Source: Closterium sp. NIES-65
Taxonomy: Eukaryota; Streptophyta; Zygnematophyceae; Desmidiales; Closteriaceae
Direction of reading: 5' to 3'
DNA: 64,000 nt
Assembly (NCBI GenBank): GCA_948144175.1
Contig: CANXME010002545.1
Location: 1-64,000 of the forward strand
Below are positions 36,901-50,800 of this stretch, one piece after another (positions within the stretch are counted from its first letter, which is position 1; every line of letters starts with the position of its first letter). Position numbers and translations under genes: made by a program. Below the pieces are notes generated by a model. That model ran no database searches and had not been told where the DNA came from. It saw only the letters and a list, made by a program, of their open reading frames with translations.

Positions 36901-38690
36901 CTTCCCGGGCTCACAAACGCCCTTATATGGGGACGGTTCTTCATGCGGCGGGCCCGTTTGAAGGCAAAAAGAGCTGGAATCTCGTCCCAAGGTATCTAGG
37001 ATTGTGGCAAACACGATCGTGCTGGGCGGTCCATGATCCGAGTAACATTGCTTCACATTTTATACCGGTACGGATTTCGCAGCTTCCCGGGCTCACAAAC
37101 GCCCTTATATGGGGACGGTTCTTCATGCGGCGGGCCCGTTTGAAGGCAAAAAGAGCTGGAATCTCGTCCCAAGGTATCTAGGATTGTGGCAAACACGATC
37201 GTGCTGGGCGGTCCATGATCCGAGTAACATTGCTTCACATTTTATACCGGTACGGATTTCGCAGCTTCCCGGGCTCACAAACGCCCTTATATGGGGACGG
37301 TTCTTCATGCGGCGGGCCCGTTTGAAGGCAAAAAGAGCTGGAATCTCGTCCCAAGGTATCTAGGATTGTGGCAAACACGATCGTGCTGGGCGGTCCATGA
37401 TCCGAGTAACATTGCTTCACATTTTATACCGGTACGGATTTCGCAGCTTCCCGGGCTCACAAACGCCCTTATATGGGGACGGTTCTTCATGCGGCGGGCC
37501 CGTTTGAAGGCAAAAAGAGCTGGAATCTCGTCCCAAGGTATCTAGGATTGTGGCAAACACGATCGTGCTGGGCGGTCCATGATCCGAGTAACATTGCTTC
37601 ACATTTTATACCGGTACGGATTTCGCATCTTCCCGGGCTCACAAACGCCCTTATATGGGGACGGTTCTTCATGCGGCGGGCCCGTTTGAAGGCAAAAAGA
37701 GCTGGAATCTCGTCCCAAGGTATCTAGGATTGTGGCAAACACGATCGTGCTGGGCGGTCCATGATCCGAGTAACATTGCTTCACATTTTATACCGGTACG
37801 GATTTCGCAGCTTCCCGGGCTCACAAACGCCCTTATATGGGGACGGTTCTTCATGCGGCGGGCCCGTTTGAAGGCAAAAAGAGCTGGAATCTCGTCCCAA
37901 GGTATCTAGGATTGTGGCAAACACGATCGTGCTGGGCGGTCCATGATCCGAGTAACATTGCTTCACATTTTATACCGGTACGGATTTCGCATCTTCCCGG
38001 GCTCACAAACGCCCTTATATGGGGACGGTTCTTCATGCGGCGGGCCCGTTTGAAGGCAAAAAGAGCTGGAATCTCGTCCCAAGGTATCTAGGATTGTGGC
38101 AAACACGATCGTGCTGGGCGGTCCATGATCCGAGTAACATTGCTTCACATTTTATACCGGTACGGATTTCGCATCTTCCCGGGCTCACAAACGCCCTTAT
38201 ATGGGGACGGTTCTTCATGCGGCGGGCCCGTTTGAAGGCAAAAAGAGCTGGAATCTCGTCCCAAGGTATCTAGGATTGTGGCAAACACGATCGTGCTGGG
38301 CGGTCCATGATCCGAGTAACATTGCTTCACATTTTATACCGGTACGGATTTCGCATCTTCCCGGGCTCACAAACGCCCTTATATGGGGACGGTTCTTCAT
38401 GCGGCGGGCCCGTTTGAAGGCAAAAAGAGCTGGAATCTCGTCCCAAGGTATCTAGGATTGTGGCAAACACGATCGTGCTGGGCGGTCCATGATCCGAGTA
38501 ACATTGCTTCACATTTTATACCGGTACGGATTTCGCAGCTTCCCGGGCTCACAAACGCCCTTATATGGGGACGGTTCTTCATGCGGCGGGCCCGTTTGAA
38601 GGCAAAAAGAGCTGGAATCTCGTCCCAAGGTATCTAGGATTGTGGCAAACACGATCGTGCTGGGCGGTCCATGATCCGAGTAACATTGCT

Positions 38691-38822
38691 TCACATTTTA
38701 TACCGGTACGGATTTCGCATCTTCCCGGGCTCACAAACGCCCTTATATGGGGACGGTTCTTCTATCTAGGATTGTGGCAAACACGATCGTGCTGGGCGGT
38801 CCATGATCCGAGTAACATTGCT
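38691..38822 (+). repeat. truncated monomer (132 bp) with an internal 50-bp deletion
   Basis: Monomer 177 joins ...GGTTCTTC at 38762 directly to TATCTAGG, losing exactly 50 bp (ATGCGGCGGG through TCCCAAGG). No microhomology is visible at the junction. It is the only internal size change larger than 1 bp. It shifts the array register by 50 bp and accidentally fuses the local open frame to 128 codons. Confidence 0.97.
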
Positions 38823-41800
38823 TCACATTTTATACCGGTACGGATTTCGCAGCTTCCCGGGCTCACAAACGCCCTTATATGGGGACGGTTCTTCATGCGG
38901 CGGGCCCGTTTGAAGGCAAAAAGAGCTGGAATCTCGTCCCAAGGTATCTAGGATTGTGGCAAACACGATCGTGCTGGGCGGTCCATGATCCGAGTAACAT
39001 TGCTTCACATTTTATACCGGTACGGATTTCGCATCTTCCCGGGCTCACAAACGCCCTTATATGGGGACGGTTCTTCATGCGGCGGGCCCGTTTGAAGGCA
39101 AAAAGAGCTGGAATCTCGTCCCAAGGTATCTAGGATTGTGGCAAACACGATCGTGCTGGGCGGTCCATGATCCGAGTAACATTGCTTCACATTTTATACC
39201 GGTACGGATTTCGCATCTTCCCGGGCTCACAAACGCCCTTATATGGGGACGGTTCTTCATGCGGCGGGCCCGTTTGAAGGCAAAAAGAGCTGGAATCTCG
39301 TCCCAAGGTATCTAGGATTGTGGCAAACACGATCGTGCTGGGCGGTCCATGATCCGAGTAACATTGCTTCACATTTTATACCGGTACGGATTTCGCAGCT
39401 TCCCGGGCTCACAAACGCCCTTATATGGGGACGGTTCTTCATGCGGCGGGCCCGTTTGAAGGCAAAAAGAGCTGGAATCTCGTCCCAAGGTATCTAGGAT
39501 TGTGGCAAACACGATCGTGCTGGGCGGTCCATGATCCGAGTAACATTGCTTCACATTTTATACCGGTACGGATTTCGCATCTTCCCGGGCTCACAAACGC
39601 CCTTATATGGGGACGGTTCTTCATGCGGCGGGCCCGTTTGAAGGCAAAAAGAGCTGGAATCTCGTCCCAAGGTATCTAGGATTGTGGCAAACACGATCGT
39701 GCTGGGCGGTCCATGATCCGAGTAACATTGCTTCACATTTTATACCGGTACGGATTTCGCAGCTTCCCGGGCTCACAAACGCCCTTATATGGGGACGGTT
39801 CTTCATGCGGCGGGCCCGTTTGAAGGCAAAAAGAGCTGGAATCTCGTCCCAAGGTATCTAGGATTGTGGCAAACACGATCGTGCTGGGCGGTCCATGATC
39901 CGAGTAACATTGCTTCACATTTTATACCGGTACGGATTTCGCATCTTCCCGGGCTCACAAACGCCCTTATATGGGGACGGTTCTTCATGCGGCGGGCCCG
40001 TTTGAAGGCAAAAAGAGCTGGAATCTCGTCCCAAGGTATCTAGGATTGTGGCAAACACGATCGTGCTGGGCGGTCCATGATCCGAGTAACATTGCTTCAC
40101 ATTTTATACCGGTACGGATTTCGCATCTTCCCGGGCTCACAAACGCCCTTATATGGGGACGGTTCTTCATGCGGCGGGCCCGTTTGAAGGCAAAAAGAGC
40201 TGGAATCTCGTCCCAAGGTATCTAGGATTGTGGCAAACACGATCGTGCTGGGCGGTCCATGATCCGAGTAACATTGCTTCACATTTTATACCGGTACGGA
40301 TTTCGCATCTTCCCGGGCTCACAAACGCCCTTATATGGGGACGGTTCTTCATGCGGCGGGCCCGTTTGAAGGCAAAAAGAGCTGGAATCTCGTCCCAAGG
40401 TATCTAGGATTGTGGCAAACACGATCGTGCTGGGCGGTCCATGATCCGAGTAACATTGCTTCACATTTTATACCGGTACGGATTTCGCAGCTTCCCGGGC
40501 TCACAAACGCCCTTATATGGGGACGGTTCTTCATGCGGCGGGCCCGTTTGAAGGCAAAAAGAGCTGGAATCTCGTCCCAAGGTATCTAGGATTGTGGCAA
40601 ACACGATCGTGCTGGGCGGTCCATGATCCGAGTAACATTGCTTCACATTTTATACCGGTACGGATTTCGCAGCTTCCCGGGCTCACAAACGCCCTTATAT
40701 GGGGACGGTTCTTCATGCGGCGGGCCCGTTTGAAGGCAAAAAGAGCTGGAATCTCGTCCCAAGGTATCTAGGATTGTGGCAAACACGATCGTGCTGGGCG
40801 GTCCATGATCCGAGTAACATTGCTTCACATTTTATACCGGTACGGATTTCGCATCTTCCCGGGCTCACAAACGCCCTTATATGGGGACGGTTCTTCATGC
40901 GGCGGGCCCGTTTGAAGGCAAAAAGAGCTGGAATCTCGTCCCAAGGTATCTAGGATTGTGGCAAACACGATCGTGCTGGGCGGTCCATGATCCGAGTAAC
41001 ATTGCTTCACATTTTATACCGGTACGGATTTCGCAGCTTCCCGGGCTCACAAACGCCCTTATATGGGGACGGTTCTTCATGCGGCGGGCCCGTTTGAAGG
41101 CAAAAAGAGCTGGAATCTCGTCCCAAGGTATCTAGGATTGTGGCAAACACGATCGTGCTGGGCGGTCCATGATCCGAGTAACATTGCTTCACATTTTATA
41201 CCGGTACGGATTTCGCATCTTCCCGGGCTCACAAACGCCCTTATATGGGGACGGTTCTTCATGCGGCGGGCCCGTTTGAAGGCAAAAAGAGCTGGAATCT
41301 CGTCCCAAGGTATCTAGGATTGTGGCAAACACGATCGTGCTGGGCGGTCCATGATCCGAGTAACATTGCTTCACATTTTATACCGGTACGGATTTCGCAT
41401 CTTCCCGGGCTCACAAACGCCCTTATATGGGGACGGTTCTTCATGCGGCGGGCCCGTTTGAAGGCAAAAAGAGCTGGAATCTCGTCCCAAGGTATCTAGG
41501 ATTGTGGCAAACACGATCGTGCTGGGCGGTCCATGATCCGAGTAACATTGCTTCACATTTTATACCGGTACGGATTTCGCAGCTTCCCGGGCTCACAAAC
41601 GCCCTTATATGGGGACGGTTCTTCATGCGGCGGGCCCGTTTGAAGGCAAAAAGAGCTGGAATCTCGTCCCAAGGTATCTAGGATTGTGGCAAACACGATC
41701 GTGCTGGGCGGTCCATGATCCGAGTAACATTGCTTCACATTTTATACCGGTACGGATTTCGCATCTTCCCGGGCTCACAAACGCCCTTATATGGGGACGG

Positions 41801-44800
41801 TTCTTCATGCGGCGGGCCCGTTTGAAGGCAAAAAGAGCTGGAATCTCGTCCCAAGGTATCTAGGATTGTGGCAAACACGATCGTGCTGGGCGGTCCATGA
41901 TCCGAGTAACATTGCTTCACATTTTATACCGGTACGGATTTCGCATCTTCCCGGGCTCACAAACGCCCTTATATGGGGACGGTTCTTCATGCGGCGGGCC
42001 CGTTTGAAGGCAAAAAGAGCTGGAATCTCGTCCCAAGGTATCTAGGATTGTGGCAAACACGATCGTGCTGGGCGGTCCATGATCCGAGTAACATTGCTTC
42101 ACATTTTATACCGGTACGGATTTCGCAGCTTCCCGGGCTCACAAACGCCCTTATATGGGGACGGTTCTTCATGCGGCGGGCCCGTTTGAAGGCAAAAAGA
42201 GCTGGAATCTCGTCCCAAGGTATCTAGGATTGTGGCAAACACGATCGTGCTGGGCGGTCCATGATCCGAGTAACATTGCTTCACATTTTATACCGGTACG
42301 GATTTCGCATCTTCCCGGGCTCACAAACGCCCTTATATGGGGACGGTTCTTCATGCGGCGGGCCCGTTTGAAGGCAAAAAGAGCTGGAATCTCGTCCCAA
42401 GGTATCTAGGATTGTGGCAAACACGATCGTGCTGGGCGGTCCATGATCCGAGTAACATTGCTTCACATTTTATACCGGTACGGATTTCGCATCTTCCCGG
42501 GCTCACAAACGCCCTTATATGGGGACGGTTCTTCATGCGGCGGGCCCGTTTGAAGGCAAAAAGAGCTGGAATCTCGTCCCAAGGTATCTAGGATTGTGGC
42601 AAACACGATCGTGCTGGGCGGTCCATGATCCGAGTAACATTGCTTCACATTTTATACCGGTACGGATTTCGCAGCTTCCCGGGCTCACAAACGCCCTTAT
42701 ATGGGGACGGTTCTTCATGCGGCGGGCCCGTTTGAAGGCAAAAAGAGCTGGAATCTCGTCCCAAGGTATCTAGGATTGTGGCAAACACGATCGTGCTGGG
42801 CGGTCCATGATCCGAGTAACATTGCTTCACATTTTATACCGGTACGGATTTCGCAGCTTCCCGGGCTCACAAACGCCCTTATATGGGGACGGTTCTTCAT
42901 GCGGCGGGCCCGTTTGAAGGCAAAAAGAGCTGGAATCTCGTCCCAAGGTATCTAGGATTGTGGCAAACACGATCGTGCTGGGCGGTCCATGATCCGAGTA
43001 ACATTGCTTCACATTTTATACCGGTACGGATTTCGCATCTTCCCGGGCTCACAAACGCCCTTATATGGGGACGGTTCTTCATGCGGCGGGCCCGTTTGAA
43101 GGCAAAAAGAGCTGGAATCTCGTCCCAAGGTATCTAGGATTGTGGCAAACACGATCGTGCTGGGCGGTCCATGATCCGAGTAACATTGCTTCACATTTTA
43201 TACCGGTACGGATTTCGCATCTTCCCGGGCTCACAAACGCCCTTATATGGGGACGGTTCTTCATGCGGCGGGCCCGTTTGAAGGCAAAAAGAGCTGGAAT
43301 CTCGTCCCAAGGTATCTAGGATTGTGGCAAACACGATCGTGCTGGGCGGTCCATGATCCGAGTAACATTGCTTCACATTTTATACCGGTACGGATTTCGC
43401 ATCTTCCCGGGCTCACAAACGCCCTTATATGGGGACGGTTCTTCATGCGGCGGGCCCGTTTGAAGGCAAAAAGAGCTGGAATCTCGTCCCAAGGTATCTA
43501 GGATTGTGGCAAACACGATCGTGCTGGGCGGTCCATGATCCGAGTAACATTGCTTCACATTTTATACCGGTACGGATTTCGCATCTTCCCGGGCTCACAA
43601 ACGCCCTTATATGGGGACGGTTCTTCATGCGGCGGGCCCGTTTGAAGGCAAAAAGAGCTGGAATCTCGTCCCAAGGTATCTAGGATTGTGGCAAACACGA
43701 TCGTGCTGGGCGGTCCATGATCCGAGTAACATTGCTTCACATTTTATACCGGTACGGATTTCGCATCTTCCCGGGCTCACAAACGCCCTTATATGGGGAC
43801 GGTTCTTCATGCGGCGGGCCCGTTTGAAGGCAAAAAGAGCTGGAATCTCGTCCCAAGGTATCTAGGATTGTGGCAAACACGATCGTGCTGGGCGGTCCAT
43901 GATCCGAGTAACATTGCTTCACATTTTATACCGGTACGGATTTCGCATCTTCCCGGGCTCACAAACGCCCTTATATGGGGACGGTTCTTCATGCGGCGGG
44001 CCCGTTTGAAGGCAAAAAGAGCTGGAATCTCGTCCCAAGGTATCTAGGATTGTGGCAAACACGATCGTGCTGGGCGGTCCATGATCCGAGTAACATTGCT
44101 TCACATTTTATACCGGTACGGATTTCGCATCTTCCCGGGCTCACAAACGCCCTTATATGGGGACGGTTCTTCATGCGGCGGGCCCGTTTGAAGGCAAAAA
44201 GAGCTGGAATCTCGTCCCAAGGTATCTAGGATTGTGGCAAACACGATCGTGCTGGGCGGTCCATGATCCGAGTAACATTGCTTCACATTTTATACCGGTA
44301 CGGATTTCGCATCTTCCCGGGCTCACAAACGCCCTTATATGGGGACGGTTCTTCATGCGGCGGGCCCGTTTGAAGGCAAAAAGAGCTGGAATCTCGTCCC
44401 AAGGTATCTAGGATTGTGGCAAACACGATCGTGCTGGGCGGTCCATGATCCGAGTAACATTGCTTCACATTTTATACCGGTACGGATTTCGCAGCTTCCC
44501 GGGCTCACAAACGCCCTTATATGGGGACGGTTCTTCATGCGGCGGGCCCGTTTGAAGGCAAAAAGAGCTGGAATCTCGTCCCAAGGTATCTAGGATTGTG
44601 GCAAACACGATCGTGCTGGGCGGTCCATGATCCGAGTAACATTGCTTCACATTTTATACCGGTACGGATTTCGCATCTTCCCGGGCTCACAAACGCCCTT
44701 ATATGGGGACGGTTCTTCATGCGGCGGGCCCGTTTGAAGGCAAAAAGAGCTGGAATCTCGTCCCAAGGTATCTAGGATTGTGGCAAACACGATCGTGCTG

Positions 44801-47800
44801 GGCGGTCCATGATCCGAGTAACATTGCTTCACATTTTATACCGGTACGGATTTCGCATCTTCCCGGGCTCACAAACGCCCTTATATGGGGACGGTTCTTC
44901 ATGCGGCGGGCCCGTTTGAAGGCAAAAAGAGCTGGAATCTCGTCCCAAGGTATCTAGGATTGTGGCAAACACGATCGTGCTGGGCGGTCCATGATCCGAG
45001 TAACATTGCTTCACATTTTATACCGGTACGGATTTCGCATCTTCCCGGGCTCACAAACGCCCTTATATGGGGACGGTTCTTCATGCGGCGGGCCCGTTTG
45101 AAGGCAAAAAGAGCTGGAATCTCGTCCCAAGGTATCTAGGATTGTGGCAAACACGATCGTGCTGGGCGGTCCATGATCCGAGTAACATTGCTTCACATTT
45201 TATACCGGTACGGATTTCGCATCTTCCCGGGCTCACAAACGCCCTTATATGGGGACGGTTCTTCATGCGGCGGGCCCGTTTGAAGGCAAAAAGAGCTGGA
45301 ATCTCGTCCCAAGGTATCTAGGATTGTGGCAAACACGATCGTGCTGGGCGGTCCATGATCCGAGTAACATTGCTTCACATTTTATACCGGTACGGATTTC
45401 GCAGCTTCCCGGGCTCACAAACGCCCTTATATGGGGACGGTTCTTCATGCGGCGGGCCCGTTTGAAGGCAAAAAGAGCTGGAATCTCGTCCCAAGGTATC
45501 TAGGATTGTGGCAAACACGATCGTGCTGGGCGGTCCATGATCCGAGTAACATTGCTTCACATTTTATACCGGTACGGATTTCGCATCTTCCCGGGCTCAC
45601 AAACGCCCTTATATGGGGACGGTTCTTCATGCGGCGGGCCCGTTTGAAGGCAAAAAGAGCTGGAATCTCGTCCCAAGGTATCTAGGATTGTGGCAAACAC
45701 GATCGTGCTGGGCGGTCCATGATCCGAGTAACATTGCTTCACATTTTATACCGGTACGGATTTCGCAGCTTCCCGGGCTCACAAACGCCCTTATATGGGG
45801 ACGGTTCTTCATGCGGCGGGCCCGTTTGAAGGCAAAAAGAGCTGGAATCTCGTCCCAAGGTATCTAGGATTGTGGCAAACACGATCGTGCTGGGCGGTCC
45901 ATGATCCGAGTAACATTGCTTCACATTTTATACCGGTACGGATTTCGCAGCTTCCCGGGCTCACAAACGCCCTTATATGGGGACGGTTCTTCATGCGGCG
46001 GGCCCGTTTGAAGGCAAAAAGAGCTGGAATCTCGTCCCAAGGTATCTAGGATTGTGGCAAACACGATCGTGCTGGGCGGTCCATGATCCGAGTAACATTG
46101 CTTCACATTTTATACCGGTACGGATTTCGCAGCTTCCCGGGCTCACAAACGCCCTTATATGGGGACGGTTCTTCATGCGGCGGGCCCGTTTGAAGGCAAA
46201 AAGAGCTGGAATCTCGTCCCAAGGTATCTAGGATTGTGGCAAACACGATCGTGCTGGGCGGTCCATGATCCGAGTAACATTGCTTCACATTTTATACCGG
46301 TACGGATTTCGCATCTTCCCGGGCTCACAAACGCCCTTATATGGGGACGGTTCTTCATGCGGCGGGCCCGTTTGAAGGCAAAAAGAGCTGGAATCTCGTC
46401 CCAAGGTATCTAGGATTGTGGCAAACACGATCGTGCTGGGCGGTCCATGATCCGAGTAACATTGCTTCACATTTTATACCGGTACGGATTTCGCAGCTTC
46501 CCGGGCTCACAAACGCCCTTATATGGGGACGGTTCTTCATGCGGCGGGCCCGTTTGAAGGCAAAAAGAGCTGGAATCTCGTCCCAAGGTATCTAGGATTG
46601 TGGCAAACACGATCGTGCTGGGCGGTCCATGATCCGAGTAACATTGCTTCACATTTTATACCGGTACGGATTTCGCAGCTTCCCGGGCTCACAAACGCCC
46701 TTATATGGGGACGGTTCTTCATGCGGCGGGCCCGTTTGAAGGCAAAAAGAGCTGGAATCTCGTCCCAAGGTATCTAGGATTGTGGCAAACACGATCGTGC
46801 TGGGCGGTCCATGATCCGAGTAACATTGCTTCACATTTTATACCGGTACGGATTTCGCATCTTCCCGGGCTCACAAACGCCCTTATATGGGGACGGTTCT
46901 TCATGCGGCGGGCCCGTTTGAAGGCAAAAAGAGCTGGAATCTCGTCCCAAGGTATCTAGGATTGTGGCAAACACGATCGTGCTGGGCGGTCCATGATCCG
47001 AGTAACATTGCTTCACATTTTATACCGGTACGGATTTCGCATCTTCCCGGGCTCACAAACGCCCTTATATGGGGACGGTTCTTCATGCGGCGGGCCCGTT
47101 TGAAGGCAAAAAGAGCTGGAATCTCGTCCCAAGGTATCTAGGATTGTGGCAAACACGATCGTGCTGGGCGGTCCATGATCCGAGTAACATTGCTTCACAT
47201 TTTATACCGGTACGGATTTCGCAGCTTCCCGGGCTCACAAACGCCCTTATATGGGGACGGTTCTTCATGCGGCGGGCCCGTTTGAAGGCAAAAAGAGCTG
47301 GAATCTCGTCCCAAGGTATCTAGGATTGTGGCAAACACGATCGTGCTGGGCGGTCCATGATCCGAGTAACATTGCTTCACATTTTATACCGGTACGGATT
47401 TCGCAGCTTCCCGGGCTCACAAACGCCCTTATATGGGGACGGTTCTTCATGCGGCGGGCCCGTTTGAAGGCAAAAAGAGCTGGAATCTCGTCCCAAGGTA
47501 TCTAGGATTGTGGCAAACACGATCGTGCTGGGCGGTCCATGATCCGAGTAACATTGCTTCACATTTTATACCGGTACGGATTTCGCATCTTCCCGGGCTC
47601 ACAAACGCCCTTATATGGGGACGGTTCTTCATGCGGCGGGCCCGTTTGAAGGCAAAAAGAGCTGGAATCTCGTCCCAAGGTATCTAGGATTGTGGCAAAC
47701 ACGATCGTGCTGGGCGGTCCATGATCCGAGTAACATTGCTTCACATTTTATACCGGTACGGATTTCGCAGCTTCCCGGGCTCACAAACGCCCTTATATGG

Positions 47801-50800
47801 GGACGGTTCTTCATGCGGCGGGCCCGTTTGAAGGCAAAAAGAGCTGGAATCTCGTCCCAAGGTATCTAGGATTGTGGCAAACACGATCGTGCTGGGCGGT
47901 CCATGATCCGAGTAACATTGCTTCACATTTTATACCGGTACGGATTTCGCAGCTTCCCGGGCTCACAAACGCCCTTATATGGGGACGGTTCTTCATGCGG
48001 CGGGCCCGTTTGAAGGCAAAAAGAGCTGGAATCTCGTCCCAAGGTATCTAGGATTGTGGCAAACACGATCGTGCTGGGCGGTCCATGATCCGAGTAACAT
48101 TGCTTCACATTTTATACCGGTACGGATTTCGCATCTTCCCGGGCTCACAAACGCCCTTATATGGGGACGGTTCTTCATGCGGCGGGCCCGTTTGAAGGCA
48201 AAAAGAGCTGGAATCTCGTCCCAAGGTATCTAGGATTGTGGCAAACACGATCGTGCTGGGCGGTCCATGATCCGAGTAACATTGCTTCACATTTTATACC
48301 GGTACGGATTTCGCAGCTTCCCGGGCTCACAAACGCCCTTATATGGGGACGGTTCTTCATGCGGCGGGCCCGTTTGAAGGCAAAAAGAGCTGGAATCTCG
48401 TCCCAAGGTATCTAGGATTGTGGCAAACACGATCGTGCTGGGCGGTCCATGATCCGAGTAACATTGCTTCACATTTTATACCGGTACGGATTTCGCATCT
48501 TCCCGGGCTCACAAACGCCCTTATATGGGGACGGTTCTTCATGCGGCGGGCCCGTTTGAAGGCAAAAAGAGCTGGAATCTCGTCCCAAGGTATCTAGGAT
48601 TGTGGCAAACACGATCGTGCTGGGCGGTCCATGATCCGAGTAACATTGCTTCACATTTTATACCGGTACGGATTTCGCAGCTTCCCGGGCTCACAAACGC
48701 CCTTATATGGGGACGGTTCTTCATGCGGCGGGCCCGTTTGAAGGCAAAAAGAGCTGGAATCTCGTCCCAAGGTATCTAGGATTGTGGCAAACACGATCGT
48801 GCTGGGCGGTCCATGATCCGAGTAACATTGCTTCACATTTTATACCGGTACGGATTTCGCATCTTCCCGGGCTCACAAACGCCCTTATATGGGGACGGTT
48901 CTTCATGCGGCGGGCCCGTTTGAAGGCAAAAAGAGCTGGAATCTCGTCCCAAGGTATCTAGGATTGTGGCAAACACGATCGTGCTGGGCGGTCCATGATC
49001 CGAGTAACATTGCTTCACATTTTATACCGGTACGGATTTCGCATCTTCCCGGGCTCACAAACGCCCTTATATGGGGACGGTTCTTCATGCGGCGGGCCCG
49101 TTTGAAGGCAAAAAGAGCTGGAATCTCGTCCCAAGGTATCTAGGATTGTGGCAAACACGATCGTGCTGGGCGGTCCATGATCCGAGTAACATTGCTTCAC
49201 ATTTTATACCGGTACGGATTTCGCATCTTCCCGGGCTCACAAACGCCCTTATATGGGGACGGTTCTTCATGCGGCGGGCCCGTTTGAAGGCAAAAAGAGC
49301 TGGAATCTCGTCCCAAGGTATCTAGGATTGTGGCAAACACGATCGTGCTGGGCGGTCCATGATCCGAGTAACATTGCTTCACATTTTATACCGGTACGGA
49401 TTTCGCAGCTTCCCGGGCTCACAAACGCCCTTATATGGGGACGGTTCTTCATGCGGCGGGCCCGTTTGAAGGCAAAAAGAGCTGGAATCTCGTCCCAAGG
49501 TATCTAGGATTGTGGCAAACACGATCGTGCTGGGCGGTCCATGATCCGAGTAACATTGCTTCACATTTTATACCGGTACGGATTTCGCATCTTCCCGGGC
49601 TCACAAACGCCCTTATATGGGGACGGTTCTTCATGCGGCGGGCCCGTTTGAAGGCAAAAAGAGCTGGAATCTCGTCCCAAGGTATCTAGGATTGTGGCAA
49701 ACACGATCGTGCTGGGCGGTCCATGATCCGAGTAACATTGCTTCACATTTTATACCGGTACGGATTTCGCAGCTTCCCGGGCTCACAAACGCCCTTATAT
49801 GGGGACGGTTCTTCATGCGGCGGGCCCGTTTGAAGGCAAAAAGAGCTGGAATCTCGTCCCAAGGTATCTAGGATTGTGGCAAACACGATCGTGCTGGGCG
49901 GTCCATGATCCGAGTAACATTGCTTCACATTTTATACCGGTACGGATTTCGCATCTTCCCGGGCTCACAAACGCCCTTATATGGGGACGGTTCTTCATGC
50001 GGCGGGCCCGTTTGAAGGCAAAAAGAGCTGGAATCTCGTCCCAAGGTATCTAGGATTGTGGCAAACACGATCGTGCTGGGCGGTCCATGATCCGAGTAAC
50101 ATTGCTTCACATTTTATACCGGTACGGATTTCGCAGCTTCCCGGGCTCACAAACGCCCTTATATGGGGACGGTTCTTCATGCGGCGGGCCCGTTTGAAGG
50201 CAAAAAGAGCTGGAATCTCGTCCCAAGGTATCTAGGATTGTGGCAAACACGATCGTGCTGGGCGGTCCATGATCCGAGTAACATTGCTTCACATTTTATA
50301 CCGGTACGGATTTCGCAGCTTCCCGGGCTCACAAACGCCCTTATATGGGGACGGTTCTTCATGCGGCGGGCCCGTTTGAAGGCAAAAAGAGCTGGAATCT
50401 CGTCCCAAGGTATCTAGGATTGTGGCAAACACGATCGTGCTGGGCGGTCCATGATCCGAGTAACATTGCTTCACATTTTATACCGGTACGGATTTCGCAG
50501 CTTCCCGGGCTCACAAACGCCCTTATATGGGGACGGTTCTTCATGCGGCGGGCCCGTTTGAAGGCAAAAAGAGCTGGAATCTCGTCCCAAGGTATCTAGG
50601 ATTGTGGCAAACACGATCGTGCTGGGCGGTCCATGATCCGAGTAACATTGCTTCACATTTTATACCGGTACGGATTTCGCATCTTCCCGGGCTCACAAAC
50701 GCCCTTATATGGGGACGGTTCTTCATGCGGCGGGCCCGTTTGAAGGCAAAAAGAGCTGGAATCTCGTCCCAAGGTATCTAGGATTGTGGCAAACACGATC

